A stretch of DNA of 64,000 nucleotides from Bog-473 sp963838835 (lineage in GTDB: Bacteria > Actinomycetota > Acidimicrobiia > Acidimicrobiales > RAAP-2): positions 62,001 to 126,000 of the forward strand of contig CAWITA010000026.1 of assembly GCA_963838835.1 (NCBI GenBank). The letters are read 5' to 3'. The translations under genes were made by a program, and so were the position numbers. Shown piece by piece: positions 43,717 through 53,834 of the stretch; the stretch's first letter is position 1, and each line of letters starts with the position of its first letter. Under the pieces are notes generated by a model. The model searched no databases. It was not told the DNA's origin and was given only the letters and a program-made list of their open reading frames with translations.

Positions 43717-44337
43717 TCAGGCCAACGTGAAACATTGCCGAAGGAAAGTGTCGAGAGCCTCCGTGTCGCGTTCGAGATGGACCCGACCCAGCTCGTCCCG
43801 TGTGATCGCGAGAGACGGGCAGAAGGAGTCGAGGTCTCCGCAAAAGAAGTGCGGCGAACCCTTGACCCCCCGCCTCTCACCCTCATGCCACTCGGCCAGG
43901 ACAGCGCCGGTGTCGAAAATATCGCCACCATCGAGACCATGAGTTCGGGCCACGTTCGCCAGAACATCGGGGCGCGAGATGTCTCGACCCTCCTCAAAGA
44001 GTGCATCGCGCAGGGCGAGACTTACGACCTCGCCAGTCCGATCATTCATGCGGTAGGCGGCGCAAGCCAGTGCGAGTGCCGGCCGCGTGCTCCGCGGGAA
44101 GTTCTCTGAATCGAAGCATGCAAACATGTCGGGGGCAACCTGATCGCGCAGGTCCTCGACGTGCCCTGCGGTGGACTTGGCACTGAGCGGCTCGCCGTTG
44201 ACTAGCTCGAGCGGCCAGGATCGCACCCGAACGGACACGTCGTCCCGACCGAGTTCGCCCCTCCGCCGGAGGACGGTGCGCAGTCCCACATGGGTGAAGG
44301 GACACCAGATGTCGGCGTAGACCTCAATCGTCGCCAT
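43717..44337 (-). CDS. DsbA-family oxidoreductase/isomerase (FrnE/HCCA-isomerase-like)
   Basis: A 206-residue thioredoxin-fold protein. The start IEVYADIWCPFTHVGLRTV carries a C-P-F redox-site variant with a single cysteine, as in 2-hydroxychromene-2-carboxylate isomerase and many DsbA-like glutathione- or mycothiol-linked enzymes. GVKGSPHFF near the end supplies the cis-Pro loop. No export signal, so cytoplasmic. Start at the ATG at 44337 is preferred; another lies three codons upstream. Confidence 0.85.
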   Translation of the reverse strand: MATIEVYADIWCPFTHVGLRTVLRRRGELGRDDVSVRVRSWPLELVNGEPLSAKSTAGHVEDLRDQVAPDMFACFDSENFPRSTRPALALACAAYRMNDRTGEVVSLALRDALFEEGRDISRPDVLANVARTHGLDGGDIFDTGAVLAEWHEGERRGVKGSPHFFCGDLDSFCPSLAITRDELGRVHLERDTEALDTFLRQCFTLA

Positions 44338-44502
44338 GGGGACCATCCGTATTACGGGTTTCACTCATGTTCTGCCAGACACGGAAGGGCTACGCCTTGG
44401 GTGGGCTTCCCGGGCTTCCGGCTCCGCTGTCCCAACATGGTGACGGCGGCGGCGTGGTCCGGAACCTTAGTCGTTGGGACCAACTCGAACTTTCGGAAGC
44501 AG

Positions 44503-45977
44503 TCACTCGACGCGAGCAAACACGGAGCGGGAGAGTCGGCCACGCTCGCCGATCGTTGACAGCAGCACGGCGATCGTGGCTGCGCCCCCCAGGAAGAATG
44601 CCGTGAGCGAGAAGGCGTGGTCCACGGTGTCGGGCGAGAACGACGTGCCACCAGCGAGGTCAAAGACCAGCCCCGTCAGGGCAAGTCCGAGTGTAGTGCC
44701 CATGCCGCGCGTCATGTTAAGCACGCCTGAGGCCACACCGGACTGCTGCCCGGGGACCGACCCCATGATCGCCGCGTTGTTGGGCGGGGTGAAGCAGCCC
44801 AGTCCGATGCCGATGAGCGCCGAGCAGGCCCAAGAAGCCGGGCGTCGTCGGACGCAGCGCACCCAGGGCGAACAGCCCGATCGCCACGAGCGACATCCCC
44901 CCGACGGTCAGTGGGCGCGCCCCGAGGCGATCAGCCAGGCGACCGGCGAACGGTGCGACCACACCGAGGGCCAGCGGCATCATCATGAGTTCGAGGCCGG
45001 CCTGCCCGGCACCGATCCCCAGTCCCCGCTCGAAGTAGAAGGGCACGAGAAAGAGCACACCGAACATGACCAGGTAGGACAGCAGCCCACTCGTGATGCC
45101 CCACCGAAACCGGGACCTGCGGAACAACGTCAGATCGAGCATCGGGTCGGGCGCGTGTCGCTCCCACATCACGAAGGCCGCTGCGAGGCCGAATCCGATG
45201 ACAAACACCCCAACGATCAATGGCGAAGACCACCCGACCGCATTCCCGAACGAGATAGCCGAGAGGAGGGCCACCACGGCTGGGAAGAACATCGACAGCC
45301 CCTTCCAGTCGAACGGCACCCGTTCTTGCAGATGGAGGCTGCGGGGGATGAGCAGCAGGCCGGCGATGACGCCGAGAACCCCAAAGGGCACATTGACCAT
45401 GAAGATCAGGCGCCAACCGCCGGCCGCCAGCAGCAGCCCGCCGACCGACGGGCCGAGGGCGAGTCCGATGGCTTGGGCGGCTCCTTGGATACCGATCGCC
45501 TTGCCCAGCGACGCCCGAGGTACGGCAATGACGATGATGGCCACGCTATTGGCCTGCAACATGGCGGCTCCGACGTGCCTGGAGGACTCGGAAGGCGATG
45601 AGCGCACCGAGGGTCGGAGCGAGGCCACAGAGTGCTGAGCCGATCACGAACACGGCGAATCCGTAGACGTAGAGGAGCTTGCGACCCCACATGTCGGCGA
45701 GGCGACCGACCGCGGTCACGGTGGCCACCAGGACGAGGAGGTAGCTCAGGCCCACCCAGGTGACCGCACCGACGCTGGCATCGAACGTCCGCTGCAGCGT
45801 CGGCAGGGCCACGGTGACGATGCTGGCGTCGAGTTGGCCCATGAACGCCCCGACGCACACGGCCCCGACGGCGAGCCAGTAGGCGTTCTGCCTGTTGCGG
45901 ATGGATTCGGGCCGCCGTGGCTCGACCAAGAGCCGGTGCCAGCCGACGCGGTCGGAGTGCCTCGTCAGTATCCACAC
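44503..45977 (-). pseudogene. MFS drug exporter (DHA2, 14-helix type), two frameshifts
   Basis: Multidrug efflux pump of the EmrB/QacA group. Three frames carry it: NAYWLAVGAVCVGAFMGQLD (helix 1, with the D in motif D1) to LIAFRVLQ; then GAAMLQANSVAIIVIAVPRA to TTPGFLGLL; then ALIGIGLGCFTPPNNAAIMG to the end. Shifts lie near 45578 and 44821, each like one extra base. Corrected length is about 490 residues. The divergent LysR gene 69 bases away is the likely regulator. Confidence 0.8.
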
Positions 45978-46046
45978 GGTGATGCGTGCCCCTGTTCACG
46001 CCAGAAGTCACATAGAGATTTCTGAGCTAGTCGATAAGCTAAGCAA

Positions 46047-46961
46047 ATGGACAGCCGCAAGCTCGCCTACTTCGTGGCCGTGGTCGACCACGGAGGATTC
46101 ACGGCGGCATCCAAGGCGGTCTTTGTGTCTCAACCCGCGTTGTCGCTAGCCGTCAAGGACCTCGAAGCGGAGGTCGGCGCAGAGCTCTTCACCCGGATCG
46201 GCCACCGGGTCAGGCTGACTGCAGCTGGGTCAGCCCTGCTCGATCCGGCCCGGCAAGTCCTGCGCGACCTCGAGACCGGACGAGCTGCAGTGGCAGCAGT
46301 CACGGGACTGTTGTCGGGATCGCTGTCCCTGGCCAGCCTGCCGACACTGGCCGCCGACCCGATGGCCGCCATGGTGGGAGAATTCCGGCGTCACCATGAG
46401 GGAGTCAGGGTCGACCTCGCAGCCCCCGAGGACAGCGAGGACCTCTTCGCCCTGGTGGAGTCGGGCACGTGTGAGCTCGGTCTCACCGACGCGGCGGATG
46501 TCCCCCGGACCCTGGCGGTCATCAGCTTGGGGACCCAGGAACTCGTTTTCATCCTCCCCCCGGGCTCGGCACCGACCGGAGGAGATCCGCTCGAGGCGCT
46601 CGAACTCGGGGAGATACCGCTCGTGGTGGCCCCGGTCGGCACATCGACGCGGCGACTGCTGGATCAGCAGCTTGGAGCGCTCGGTCGCCAACCTACCTTT
46701 GCCGTGATCTCGGCGCAGCGCGAAGCGATCCTTCCCCTCGTGGTGGCGGGCGCCGGCGCCGCTCTGGTCCCAGAAGCGATGGCGCTTATCGCCGAGAAGC
46801 TCGGTGCGGTCGTGGCGCGACCAACCCCGCCGGCGGTCCGGGGTCTGGTCCTGGTGCATCGACTTGGACCGTTGTCCCCCGCAGCGTCCCGATTCGTTGA
46901 ACTGTCAACGGGCGAGAACCTCACCGATGGACCGATTCAGTTCGCTGGAGTTGCCAACTGA
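46047..46961 (+). CDS. LysR-family transcriptional regulator
   Basis: A 304-residue LTTR. Residues 1-60 are the winged HTH (MDSRKLAYFVAVVDHGGFTA, then SQPALSLAVKDLEAEVGAEL), followed by the linker helix and a periplasmic-binding-like sensor (SLASLPTLAADPMAAMVGEF, then LVVAGAGAALVPEAMAL). The gene is intact, unlike the divergent MFS exporter it faces, and probably activates it. Inducer unknown. Confidence 0.92.
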   Translation: MDSRKLAYFVAVVDHGGFTAASKAVFVSQPALSLAVKDLEAEVGAELFTRIGHRVRLTAAGSALLDPARQVLRDLETGRAAVAAVTGLLSGSLSLASLPTLAADPMAAMVGEFRRHHEGVRVDLAAPEDSEDLFALVESGTCELGLTDAADVPRTLAVISLGTQELVFILPPGSAPTGGDPLEALELGEIPLVVAPVGTSTRRLLDQQLGALGRQPTFAVISAQREAILPLVVAGAGAALVPEAMALIAEKLGAVVARPTPPAVRGLVLVHRLGPLSPAASRFVELSTGENLTDGPIQFAGVAN

Positions 46962-47051
46962 AGTGGATCGCTGGCGCGAGCAGCCTCAGTGGCGAGCCAG
47001 AAGACAGCGCCCATGGTGCCGAGCGGACGAACGCGCTCCAGAACCTGATAG

Positions 47052-47588
47052 CTACTGCGGGCTTGCTCCGTCGGCGTTCGAACGCTGGAGATATGTACGC
47101 ATACGTACACGCTCACCCTCACCTAGCGCCTCAAGCAGGCTGTGCAGGGCGTCGAATCCGCCGTCCCCGAGCTCGGAACGAAGCCGGCGTTCGATCCCAC
47201 GCACTGCTTTTCGCTGGGCGGCGAGGTACTCGGCCCCTCGGGGAGTGAGGGTCACGGACTTCTCGCGCCCACTCGTCGCCGAATCGGCGACCGAGAGATA
47301 GCCACGATCACGCAGGTGCCCGACTACCTTGCTGGCGCCCTGGCGGGTGATGCCGAGTTCGCGTCCGATGGCCGAGATCGTTGATCCGGTCTCACCCAAG
47401 CACAACCGAAGCACCTGCCCGTCGGGAAATCGTCGCTCCCCGAATCCTGCATCCGCCATCGCGGCGTCGAGTCGAAGCTGATACCCAACCCAAGCCCGCC
47501 GGAGAGCCGGTCCCAGGCCTTCCGACGAGGGACGAGTCGAATCGTCGGTTCGCGCTTCGGCATCCGAAGGAGACATGTCAGAAACCAT
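47052..47588 (-). CDS. MarR-family transcriptional regulator
   Basis: A 178-residue winged-helix protein. The recognition region is TISAIGRELGITRQGASKVV and the wing SVADSATSGREKSVTLTPRG, both typical of MarR. The ends are charged and low in complexity. Two ATG codons near the start are possible (47588, 47576). It is divergent from the RCC1-lipoprotein gene with 65 bases between. Confidence 0.88.
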   Translation of the reverse strand: MVSDMSPSDAEARTDDSTRPSSEGLGPALRRAWVGYQLRLDAAMADAGFGERRFPDGQVLRLCLGETGSTISAIGRELGITRQGASKVVGHLRDRGYLSVADSATSGREKSVTLTPRGAEYLAAQRKAVRGIERRLRSELGDGGFDALHSLLEALGEGERVRMRTYLQRSNADGASPQ

Positions 47589-47653
47589 AGGGGAGATGTT
47601 AGCGAATTGTAAACCGGGTTGACAGTCGGGACCTGGCGCTCGATACTTCGAAG

Positions 47654-48433
47654 ATGCGGCGGGCCATCACCACCACCGAACACCGGTGGCCCCGGCGTGC
47701 CGCAGCCCTGGCGTTCGCGTCGGCCCTGGTGCTCACAGCTTGCAGTTCCGACAGCGGAGGTTCTCAACCTCTGTCCACCACGGTTGTCTACAGATTCGGC
47801 GTCGTTGGGAACCGGGGCGCCGTCAGCCAGCTGCAACTCGATCGGCCGACGCCTGTCCGCGGCATCAGTGGCCCGGTCGTGCAGATCGCCACCTCAAACT
47901 CTGACGGCTACGCGCTGACCTCGAGCGGGTCGGTGTGGGCCTGGGGGGTGGCCAGCTACGGCGAGCTCGGTAACGGAACGCATCCCGGCTACTCCACCCG
48001 GGCGGTCAAGGTCGACTTTCCCCGCGGGATCAAGATCACGTCCCTGGCCAACCCGATGCCCTTCGACGGTGCGTTGGCCATCGACTCCCATGGCCACCTC
48101 TGGGGGTGGGGCCTCAACGCCTATGGCGACCTCTGCTTGTCCGGTCCCACCGAACTGCGCCCGAATGAGCTTTCCCTGAGCGACGTCACCCTGGCTACCG
48201 GAGCCCGGACGCACTCGCTCTTCGACTCGGCGGGCAAGGTCTACGCCTGCGGCTCAGGTGAGTACGGCGTCTTGGGCATCCGCACCATCACGGCCTCTCC
48301 GTCCGGCGACGGGCGCCTCTACTACGGGCGGCTACGACTGCAACTTCTACCCCGCCGACGGCACGGCATGGGTCGCATCGTCGACGCCCGAAGCTCTCCA
48401 CCTGACCGCTTCGTCGAAAGGAAGAGATACATG
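47654..48433 (+). pseudogene. RCC1-repeat lipoprotein with one frameshift
   Basis: Secreted beta-propeller-type protein. Lipoprotein signal: RRAAALAFASALVLTACSSD with the lipobox cysteine. RCC1 repeats follow: SGSVWAWGVASYGELGNGTH, SHGHLWGWGLNAYGDLC and AGKVYACGSGEYGVLG. Near 48329 one extra base (CGGG) breaks the frame; corrected, it continues YYGGYDCNFYPADGTAW to a TGA at 48431. As printed the frame instead runs into the next gene. Only about three repeats exist, fewer than a full seven-bladed propeller. The stop overlaps the downstream start as ATGA. Confidence 0.65.
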
Positions 48434-50009
48434 ACACGAGGAGTTCGATCCCGTTCGCGTGCCCGTGGGCTGAGAACCGCCGCGATCGTCTCGGGCGGCG
48501 TTGCCGTCCTGGCGTTGTGTCTCAGCGCCTGTAGCGGCGCGCCGTCCCCGTCGGCCGCCCCTCCCGAGAGGGTGAGCGGCGGCCCGACCGGGCATTACCT
48601 GGTGGCGTCCGGCATCCACAAGATCAAGCACATCATCGTCATCGAGCAGGAGAACCGGTCCTTCGACAGCTACTTCGGCACCTATCCTGGTGCCGACGGG
48701 ATTCCGATGAAGAACGGCGTGCCGACGGTGTGCGTGCCGATGCCGACTGGAGGGTGCCAGGCGCCCTATCACGACACGGCCGACGTCAACGGCGGCGGGC
48801 CGCACGGCGCAGCCAACGCGAAGGCCGACGTCGACGGTGGGAAAATGGACGGGTTCATCGCGCAGGCCACGAACGCCAAGAAGGGGTGCGGCGTCAACGT
48901 CACTGCCGACAATCCGGAGTGCTCCAACTCGGCCACGCCCGACGTGATGGGCTACCACACCGCCGCCGAGATCCCGAACTACTGGACCTACGCCAAGGAC
49001 TTCACGCTCGACGACCACATGTTCGAGCCGGTCGCGTCGTGGTCGTTGCCCGACCATCTCTACCTGGTCTCCGGCTGGTCCGCCAAGTGCTCGAGCCCGG
49101 CGCCATCGAGCTGCGCCAACGAGATCCAGGGCCCCTACACGCCCGTCCAGATGCAGAAGTACGTCGACCAGGCCATCGACACCGGCACGGCCGACATCAC
49201 CGACGCCTGGACCGACATCACCTGGCTTCTCTACAACAAGCACGTCTCGTGGGCCTACTACGTCCAGACCGGCGACCAGCCCGACTGCGACAACGACTCG
49301 GCCGTGGCCTGCCCGCCGGTGGCGCAGAGCTACCTCACCCCGGGGATCTGGAACCCGTTGCCCGTCTTCGAGGACGTGCAGAAGGACCACCAGCTCCGCA
49401 ACATCCAGCCGCTCAACAACTACTTCGCCGAGGCCAAGAAGGGGACCCTGCCCTCGGTCATGTGGGTCACGCCCTCGCCAGGCCGACAGCGAGCACCCGC
49501 CAGGCAGCGTGCACCAGGGCCAGGCCTACGTCACCGCGGTGATCAACGCCGCCATGAAGAGCCCCGACTGGGACTCGACCGCCATCTTCTTGCAGTGGGA
49601 CGACTGGGGCGGCTTCTACGACAACGTGGTGCCGCCGCCCGTCGACCAGAACGGCTACGGCCTGCGGGTCCCGGCCATGGTGATCTCGCCGTACGCCAAG
49701 GCCGGCTACGTCGACCACCAGACGCTGAGCAGCGACGCCTACCTGAAGTTCATCGAGGACGACTTCCTGGGCGGGTCGCGCCTCAACCCCAAGACCGACG
49801 GCCGCCCCGATCCCCGTCCTGATGTCCGCGAGGACGAGAAGATCCTGGGCAACATGGTGAACGACTTCAACTTCAACCAGGCGCCGCGTAAGCCGCTGCT
49901 ACTCCCGACCAACCCGCCGACGGACTCGCCGTCGATCCCCGCCTACTTCAAAGGGTTGGGCCCGTGCGTAGGTTGCACCGCCACGCCACCGAGCACGTCG
50001 GGCGGCTGA
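48431..50009 (+). pseudogene. Phospholipase C/phosphoesterase-family lipoprotein, one frameshift
   Basis: Exported phosphatidylcholine-hydrolysing phospholipase C or acid phosphatase type enzyme. It starts at the ATG at 48431 with a lipoprotein signal (AVLALCLSACSG). The metal and phosphate site shows HIIVIEQENRSFDSYFGTYP, YHTAAEIPNYW and ASWSLPDHLYLVS; later AIFLQWDDWGGFYDNV and RVPAMVISPYAKAGYVDHQT. The shift is near 49482: skipping one G turns RQRAPARQ into ADSEHPPGSVHQGQAYV. Corrected length about 525 residues. The stop-start overlap couples it to the RCC1 gene. Confidence 0.8.
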
Positions 50010-50135
50010 GCGTGGTCCGGAGGCTCGACTCGACGGCGAGGAGTTCGAACACGTACAGGATCTCGGCGGGTGGCGTGATTCGAGGACAGGTAAACGGACC
50101 GCCCGCGCAGATCGGCTCTGCTAGACATCAGCGTC

Positions 50136-51068
50136 ATGGCTGATCTTCCTACCTCCACCCTTGGCCGTACCGGCCTCGAGGTGACCAAGCTGGGTTATGG
50201 GGCCATGGAACTGCGAGGCCCCGGTGGCCGCCGCATGGGCCGCAACATCGACGACGAACAGACCGGCGCAATCCTCAACGCCGTTGTCGATGCCGGCATC
50301 AACTGGATCGACACGTCACCCGACTACGGCGTGTCCGAGGAGCTGATCGGTCGGCATCTCTCTGCCCGCCGGAACGAATTCTTCCTGGCATCGAAGTGCG
50401 CCTGTGCCGTGACCCCGGACGGGTCGGCGACCGGCTTCGGGCAACACGACTTCAGCCGCTCCAACGTGCGGGCCGGTGTCGAACAGAGCCTGCATCGCAT
50501 GAAAACGGACCACCTCGACCTGGTGCAGTTCCATGCCAGTCCCTCCCAGGAGACCCTGAAGGAAAATGACTCGGTGACTGAGCTGGTCGAGCTCCAGCGA
50601 GAGGGAAGGATCCGCTTCATCGGGATGTCGGGAACGTTGCCCAACATCGAGGCTCAGATCAGCATGGGTGTCTTCGACGTGTTTCAGATCCCCTACTCGG
50701 CCGTCGAGCGCGAGCACGAAGAGATCATCACCCGGGCCGCCAAGGCCGGCGCCGGCACCGTGATCCGGGGCGGGGTCGCCCGGGGCATTCCGGTGGCGCA
50801 CGACGAGGTCATTGATCGCCTCCCCGAGAACTTCCGCGACGTGTACCGGGTCCGCCGCGACCGCTTCGAGGAAGCCAAGCTCGGGGACCTGCTCGATGGC
50901 ATGTCCCCCATGGAGTTCATGCTTCGGTTCACGATCTCTCATCCCGACATGAACACGACCATTGTCGGCACCGCCAATCCAGGGCACCTGAAGGTCAACC
51001 TGGCCAGCGCAGCCAAAGGCCCCCTGCCCCGCGACCTCTACGAAGAGGCCAAGCACCGCCTCAGCTAA
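50136..51068 (+). CDS. Aldo/keto reductase
   Basis: NADPH-dependent oxidoreductase with a TIM-barrel fold, 310 residues. It opens STLGRTGLEVTKLGYGAMEL, has the catalytic Asp and Tyr in WIDTSPDYGVSEELIG, Lys in FLASKCAC and His in LVQFHASPSQ. The VIRGGVARGIP and IVGTANPGHL segments line the cofactor site. ATG start. Stands alone between the phospholipase gene and a transposase relic. Substrate unknown. Confidence 0.92.
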   Translation: MADLPTSTLGRTGLEVTKLGYGAMELRGPGGRRMGRNIDDEQTGAILNAVVDAGINWIDTSPDYGVSEELIGRHLSARRNEFFLASKCACAVTPDGSATGFGQHDFSRSNVRAGVEQSLHRMKTDHLDLVQFHASPSQETLKENDSVTELVELQREGRIRFIGMSGTLPNIEAQISMGVFDVFQIPYSAVEREHEEIITRAAKAGAGTVIRGGVARGIPVAHDEVIDRLPENFRDVYRVRRDRFEEAKLGDLLDGMSPMEFMLRFTISHPDMNTTIVGTANPGHLKVNLASAAKGPLPRDLYEEAKHRLS

Positions 51069-51219
51069 ACCCGCGGGGCGCCGACCTCGCCTCGTTTCAC
51101 GGCGGGGCCTCCCGATCCCGACCTCGTGTCAGTTCCTAACGTGTGGGTGCCGAGAATGCCGTCCATGAGTTGCGAGCTGGACTTTGACGGAAGGGTCCTA
51201 CTCTGGCGAGCATCCGAGG

Positions 51220-51466
51220 ATGGCCCTCTCGTTGCCGTACCGGGCGCTGGTTCGCGTCCTCCAATTGGTCCGGCTCTCGTGCCGCACGGACACCGATCTC
51301 GCGATTGAGGTCGTCATCCTTCGCCACGAGGTGGCGGTTCTCCGGCGCCAGGTCCACCGTCCGGCGCTGCAGCCAGCCGACCTGGCTGTGATCGCCGCGC
51401 TATGGCGACTGCTCCCTCGCCTTCACCGGGGTCGGTTCTTCGTCCAACCTGCGACCGTGCTTCGTT
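51220..51466 (+). pseudogene. Transposase N-terminal fragment (rve/integrase-core family)
   Basis: From the ATG at 51220 the frame gives MALSLPYRALVRVLQLVRLS then DLAIEVVILRHEVAVLRRQV and GRFFVQPATVLRW, the first 82 residues of this transposase family, here without the frame change seen in the copy at 24047. The expected W-H is lost and unrelated sequence follows. It lacks the whole catalytic core. Confidence 0.75.
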
Positions 51467-51754
51467 GGTGCAACCAGGATGAATGCATTGAAGCGGCGAT
51501 CAGCTCGAGCGGAGCAGAGTTGCAATCCCACCCATGGTCGTACCGGATGAGCAACGGTCGCACCGCGGTGGAAAATGGCGGGCCTTGGATGTCGGGTCGT
51601 ACCTGGTCAGCACATCGGATCACGTTCTCGGCACCCACAGGTTGCGATCGCCCGCACCTGGGCGGTCGGGATCATCCAAACGCTGACCAGGCGCTGAGCC
51701 AGCTGGGGTGACCTCATGGAAGACTGGGGACAACAGATCGAAGCGGGGGTAGCC

Positions 51755-52504
51755 ATGGAGAAGCTCCGGCTTCACCGAGAACAGATAGCCCTCGTCGCAG
51801 CGGTTGTCCTGCCGCTTTGCGTGGCGGCCATTCTCGTCCCGTTCCGCTCGAGCTTCGCCAACACGGCATCTGCGCTGATCCTCGTGGCCGTGATCGTGGC
51901 GGTCGCGGCACTGGGCAACCGGTTCTCTGGGTTCGTGGCCACGGTCTCTGCGACCGTGTGGTTCGACTACTTCCTCACCCGCCCCTACGAGAAGCTCGCC
52001 ATCACTCATCGACCGGATATCGAGACCGCCGTGAGCCTCTTCGTTGTCGGGATCATCGTCACCGAACTGGCGGCCCGCAACCGTCAACACCACGAGACAG
52101 CAGCCGAGGAAGCCGACTTCGTCGGTCTGATCCACGACATCTCGGAACTCGCCTCATCGGGTGCACCTTCTCGTGAGGTGGTTGAACGCGTGCGGAACGA
52201 ACTCATTACCCTGTTGCACCTTCAAGCCTGTCGCTACGAGTCAGGCCCGACGGACCAACCCATGAGGCAGCTCGAACATGATGGACGTGTCTTCCTCGGG
52301 GGTCGAGTTTGGGCTGTCGATCGCATGGGTCTGCCCGGGCCCGAGATCGAGTTGCTGGTGCAAAGCCAAGGCCGCGCATTGGGCCGCTTCGTTATGACGC
52401 CGACGCCGGGGTACGAGGTCTCGTATGAACGACGCGTGGTGGCCGTGGCGATCGCCGACCAGGTCGGCGCATCACTGCGGCCCCTGTTCGGTTCTCGCGT
52501 GTAA
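51755..52504 (+). CDS. DUF4118 membrane protein (KdpD-like sensor module)
   Basis: A 249-residue protein with four membrane helices in the first 110 residues (IALVAAVVLPLCVAAILVPF, ASALILVAVIVAVAALGNRF, then FVATVSATVWFDYFLTRPYE and AVSLFVVGIIVTELAARNRQ). This is the DUF4118 module of KdpD-type histidine kinases. A cytoplasmic part follows that resembles a GAF-like sensor, but there is no kinase domain. Such stand-alone proteins are common in actinobacteria; role unknown. ATG at 51755 follows a G-run; 51716 is an alternative. Confidence 0.8.
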   Translation: MEKLRLHREQIALVAAVVLPLCVAAILVPFRSSFANTASALILVAVIVAVAALGNRFSGFVATVSATVWFDYFLTRPYEKLAITHRPDIETAVSLFVVGIIVTELAARNRQHHETAAEEADFVGLIHDISELASSGAPSREVVERVRNELITLLHLQACRYESGPTDQPMRQLEHDGRVFLGGRVWAVDRMGLPGPEIELLVQSQGRALGRFVMTPTPGYEVSYERRVVAVAIADQVGASLRPLFGSRV

Positions 52505-52546
52505 GGAGTCACGAACGCGAGTCGCTCCCGAGAAGGACTCGAAGCT

Positions 52547-52880
52547 CTAGCTGGTAACCAGTAGCAAGGCCACGAAAAGGGCGTAGGCCGCAATGATTAG
52601 CCCGCCTGAGATACGCCCCAGTCCGCGCCCGGAATAGGCGAGCACCAACGTCAGGGCCGTGAGCCCCACGTACCAGCCAGAGGCGAGGACGCCTGACCCC
52701 GACGGCTGGGCCAGGCCGATGATCGTGGCGGGGATCAAGAGTCCGGCCGCCACGTTGAACGAGTTCGAGTTAAGTGCGGTGCTCAGCGTCGCCGCGCCAC
52801 GACCTCGCCGGGCTAGGTAGATGCGGACACGGCGTCGGAAAGGCTGGTTACGGCAGCCAGAACAAAGATATCGCAGACGT
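52547..52880 (-). pseudogene. Cation antiporter (sodium/calcium exchanger type), C-terminal fragment
   Basis: The minus strand gives FVLAAVTSLSDAVSA, then one frame over IYLARRGRGAATLSTALNSN, SFNVAAGLLIPATIIGL, GWYVGLTALTLVLAYSGRGL and YALFVALLLVTS. The segment S-L-P-N-A-V and A-L-N-S-N-x-F-N-V is the second alpha repeat of the CaCA superfamily. A shift near 52822 separates the parts. The first half of the transporter is absent. Confidence 0.6.
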
Positions 52881-53107
52881 GCCCAAGACGATGGACCCCA
52901 TGGGCCAAGTCTGCGATCGGCTCGCGCCTGCCACGACAAGAAGTTGGGACCGGCGGCTGCTCTTGAGCCACCAGCGTCCCACAATCCCGGGCGAACTGAG
53001 GCACTCTCATAGGCGTAGGGTGGATGCGGGACAAACATGCTCGTACGCAGGCCGTGGAGATCGTTCCAGACGCTGCGATCCGACGGATACGCCCCCAAGG
53101 AGGACCT

Positions 53108-53335
53108 ATGACCTCTTCTGAGTGGTTGCACCTTGCTGCTCGACTCGACGAACACCATGCGCCCGAAACGAACGGCCGAATACCAGTCTGCAGACGATGT
53201 GGAGCGCGTACGGACAGCCCTACAGGAGTGCGCCACGTGCTGCAAGAGGGTCGAGAAAAGCGATCGAGCGAATGGCTCATCGCTCAATCACGGCTCAGCG
53301 ACATCGCGCAGTCGCAAATGCTACGAGGCGAGTAG
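53108..53335 (+). CDS. Small hypothetical protein with a CxxC pair
   Basis: A 75-residue protein: MTSSEWLHLAARLDEHHAPE, then IPVCRRCGARTDSPTGVRHV and REKRSSEWLIAQSRLSDIA. It has one C-x2-C pair and nearby histidines, which could hold zinc alone or in a dimer. The ATG is preceded by AAGGAGG at ideal spacing, better than most genes in this window. No family recognised. Confidence 0.55.
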   Translation: MTSSEWLHLAARLDEHHAPETNGRIPVCRRCGARTDSPTGVRHVLQEGREKRSSEWLIAQSRLSDIAQSQMLRGE

Positions 53336-53834
53336 CACGGAGGGCGAGGCGACACACTCCCGGCGTTGATGTGGACGGCCTGTCAACCTCCTGTGCAAGG
53401 GTCTCTTTCACTGTCTTTTGACCGCGACGCACCAGAGGTACGGCGCCTGATCGTTCTTGGGCAGTCGGAGGGGCCCCGGGGTCAACACGGAACGCCCGGA
53501 GCCCGAAGGGTGAGGACGAACGGTAGTGATGCCGGGGTGGAGGCTGCTACTCGTCCCCCCGTGCGGATATCGGTGGCGGTCGGGCAAGCCATCGACGACG
53601 CGCCGGAGCGCAGGGGATCGGAGAACCGCCACGATGATGTTCGCGTGTCGTGATCGCAGTAACGCCATTCGCAGGTAGTTGCCTCTGAATTGGGGTGCCC
53701 GTGACACCGTCACGAGGAGCGATGCTGGGCGTAACGCCGGCGAGGATCAGATCTGCTGCGGCGGGGCCCCGGCGCGTCGTGGAGCGCTCCGACGCGGCGC
53801 CGATCGCGCGCCGGCCGAGGGGAAGATCACGGTG
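53336..53834. other. Region without a recognisable gene
   Basis: Some 500 bases between the small CxxC gene and the IS110 remnant. Frames on both strands are short and show no homology. The right part may belong to the end of the IS110 element, but I could not define its border. Confidence 0.4.
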
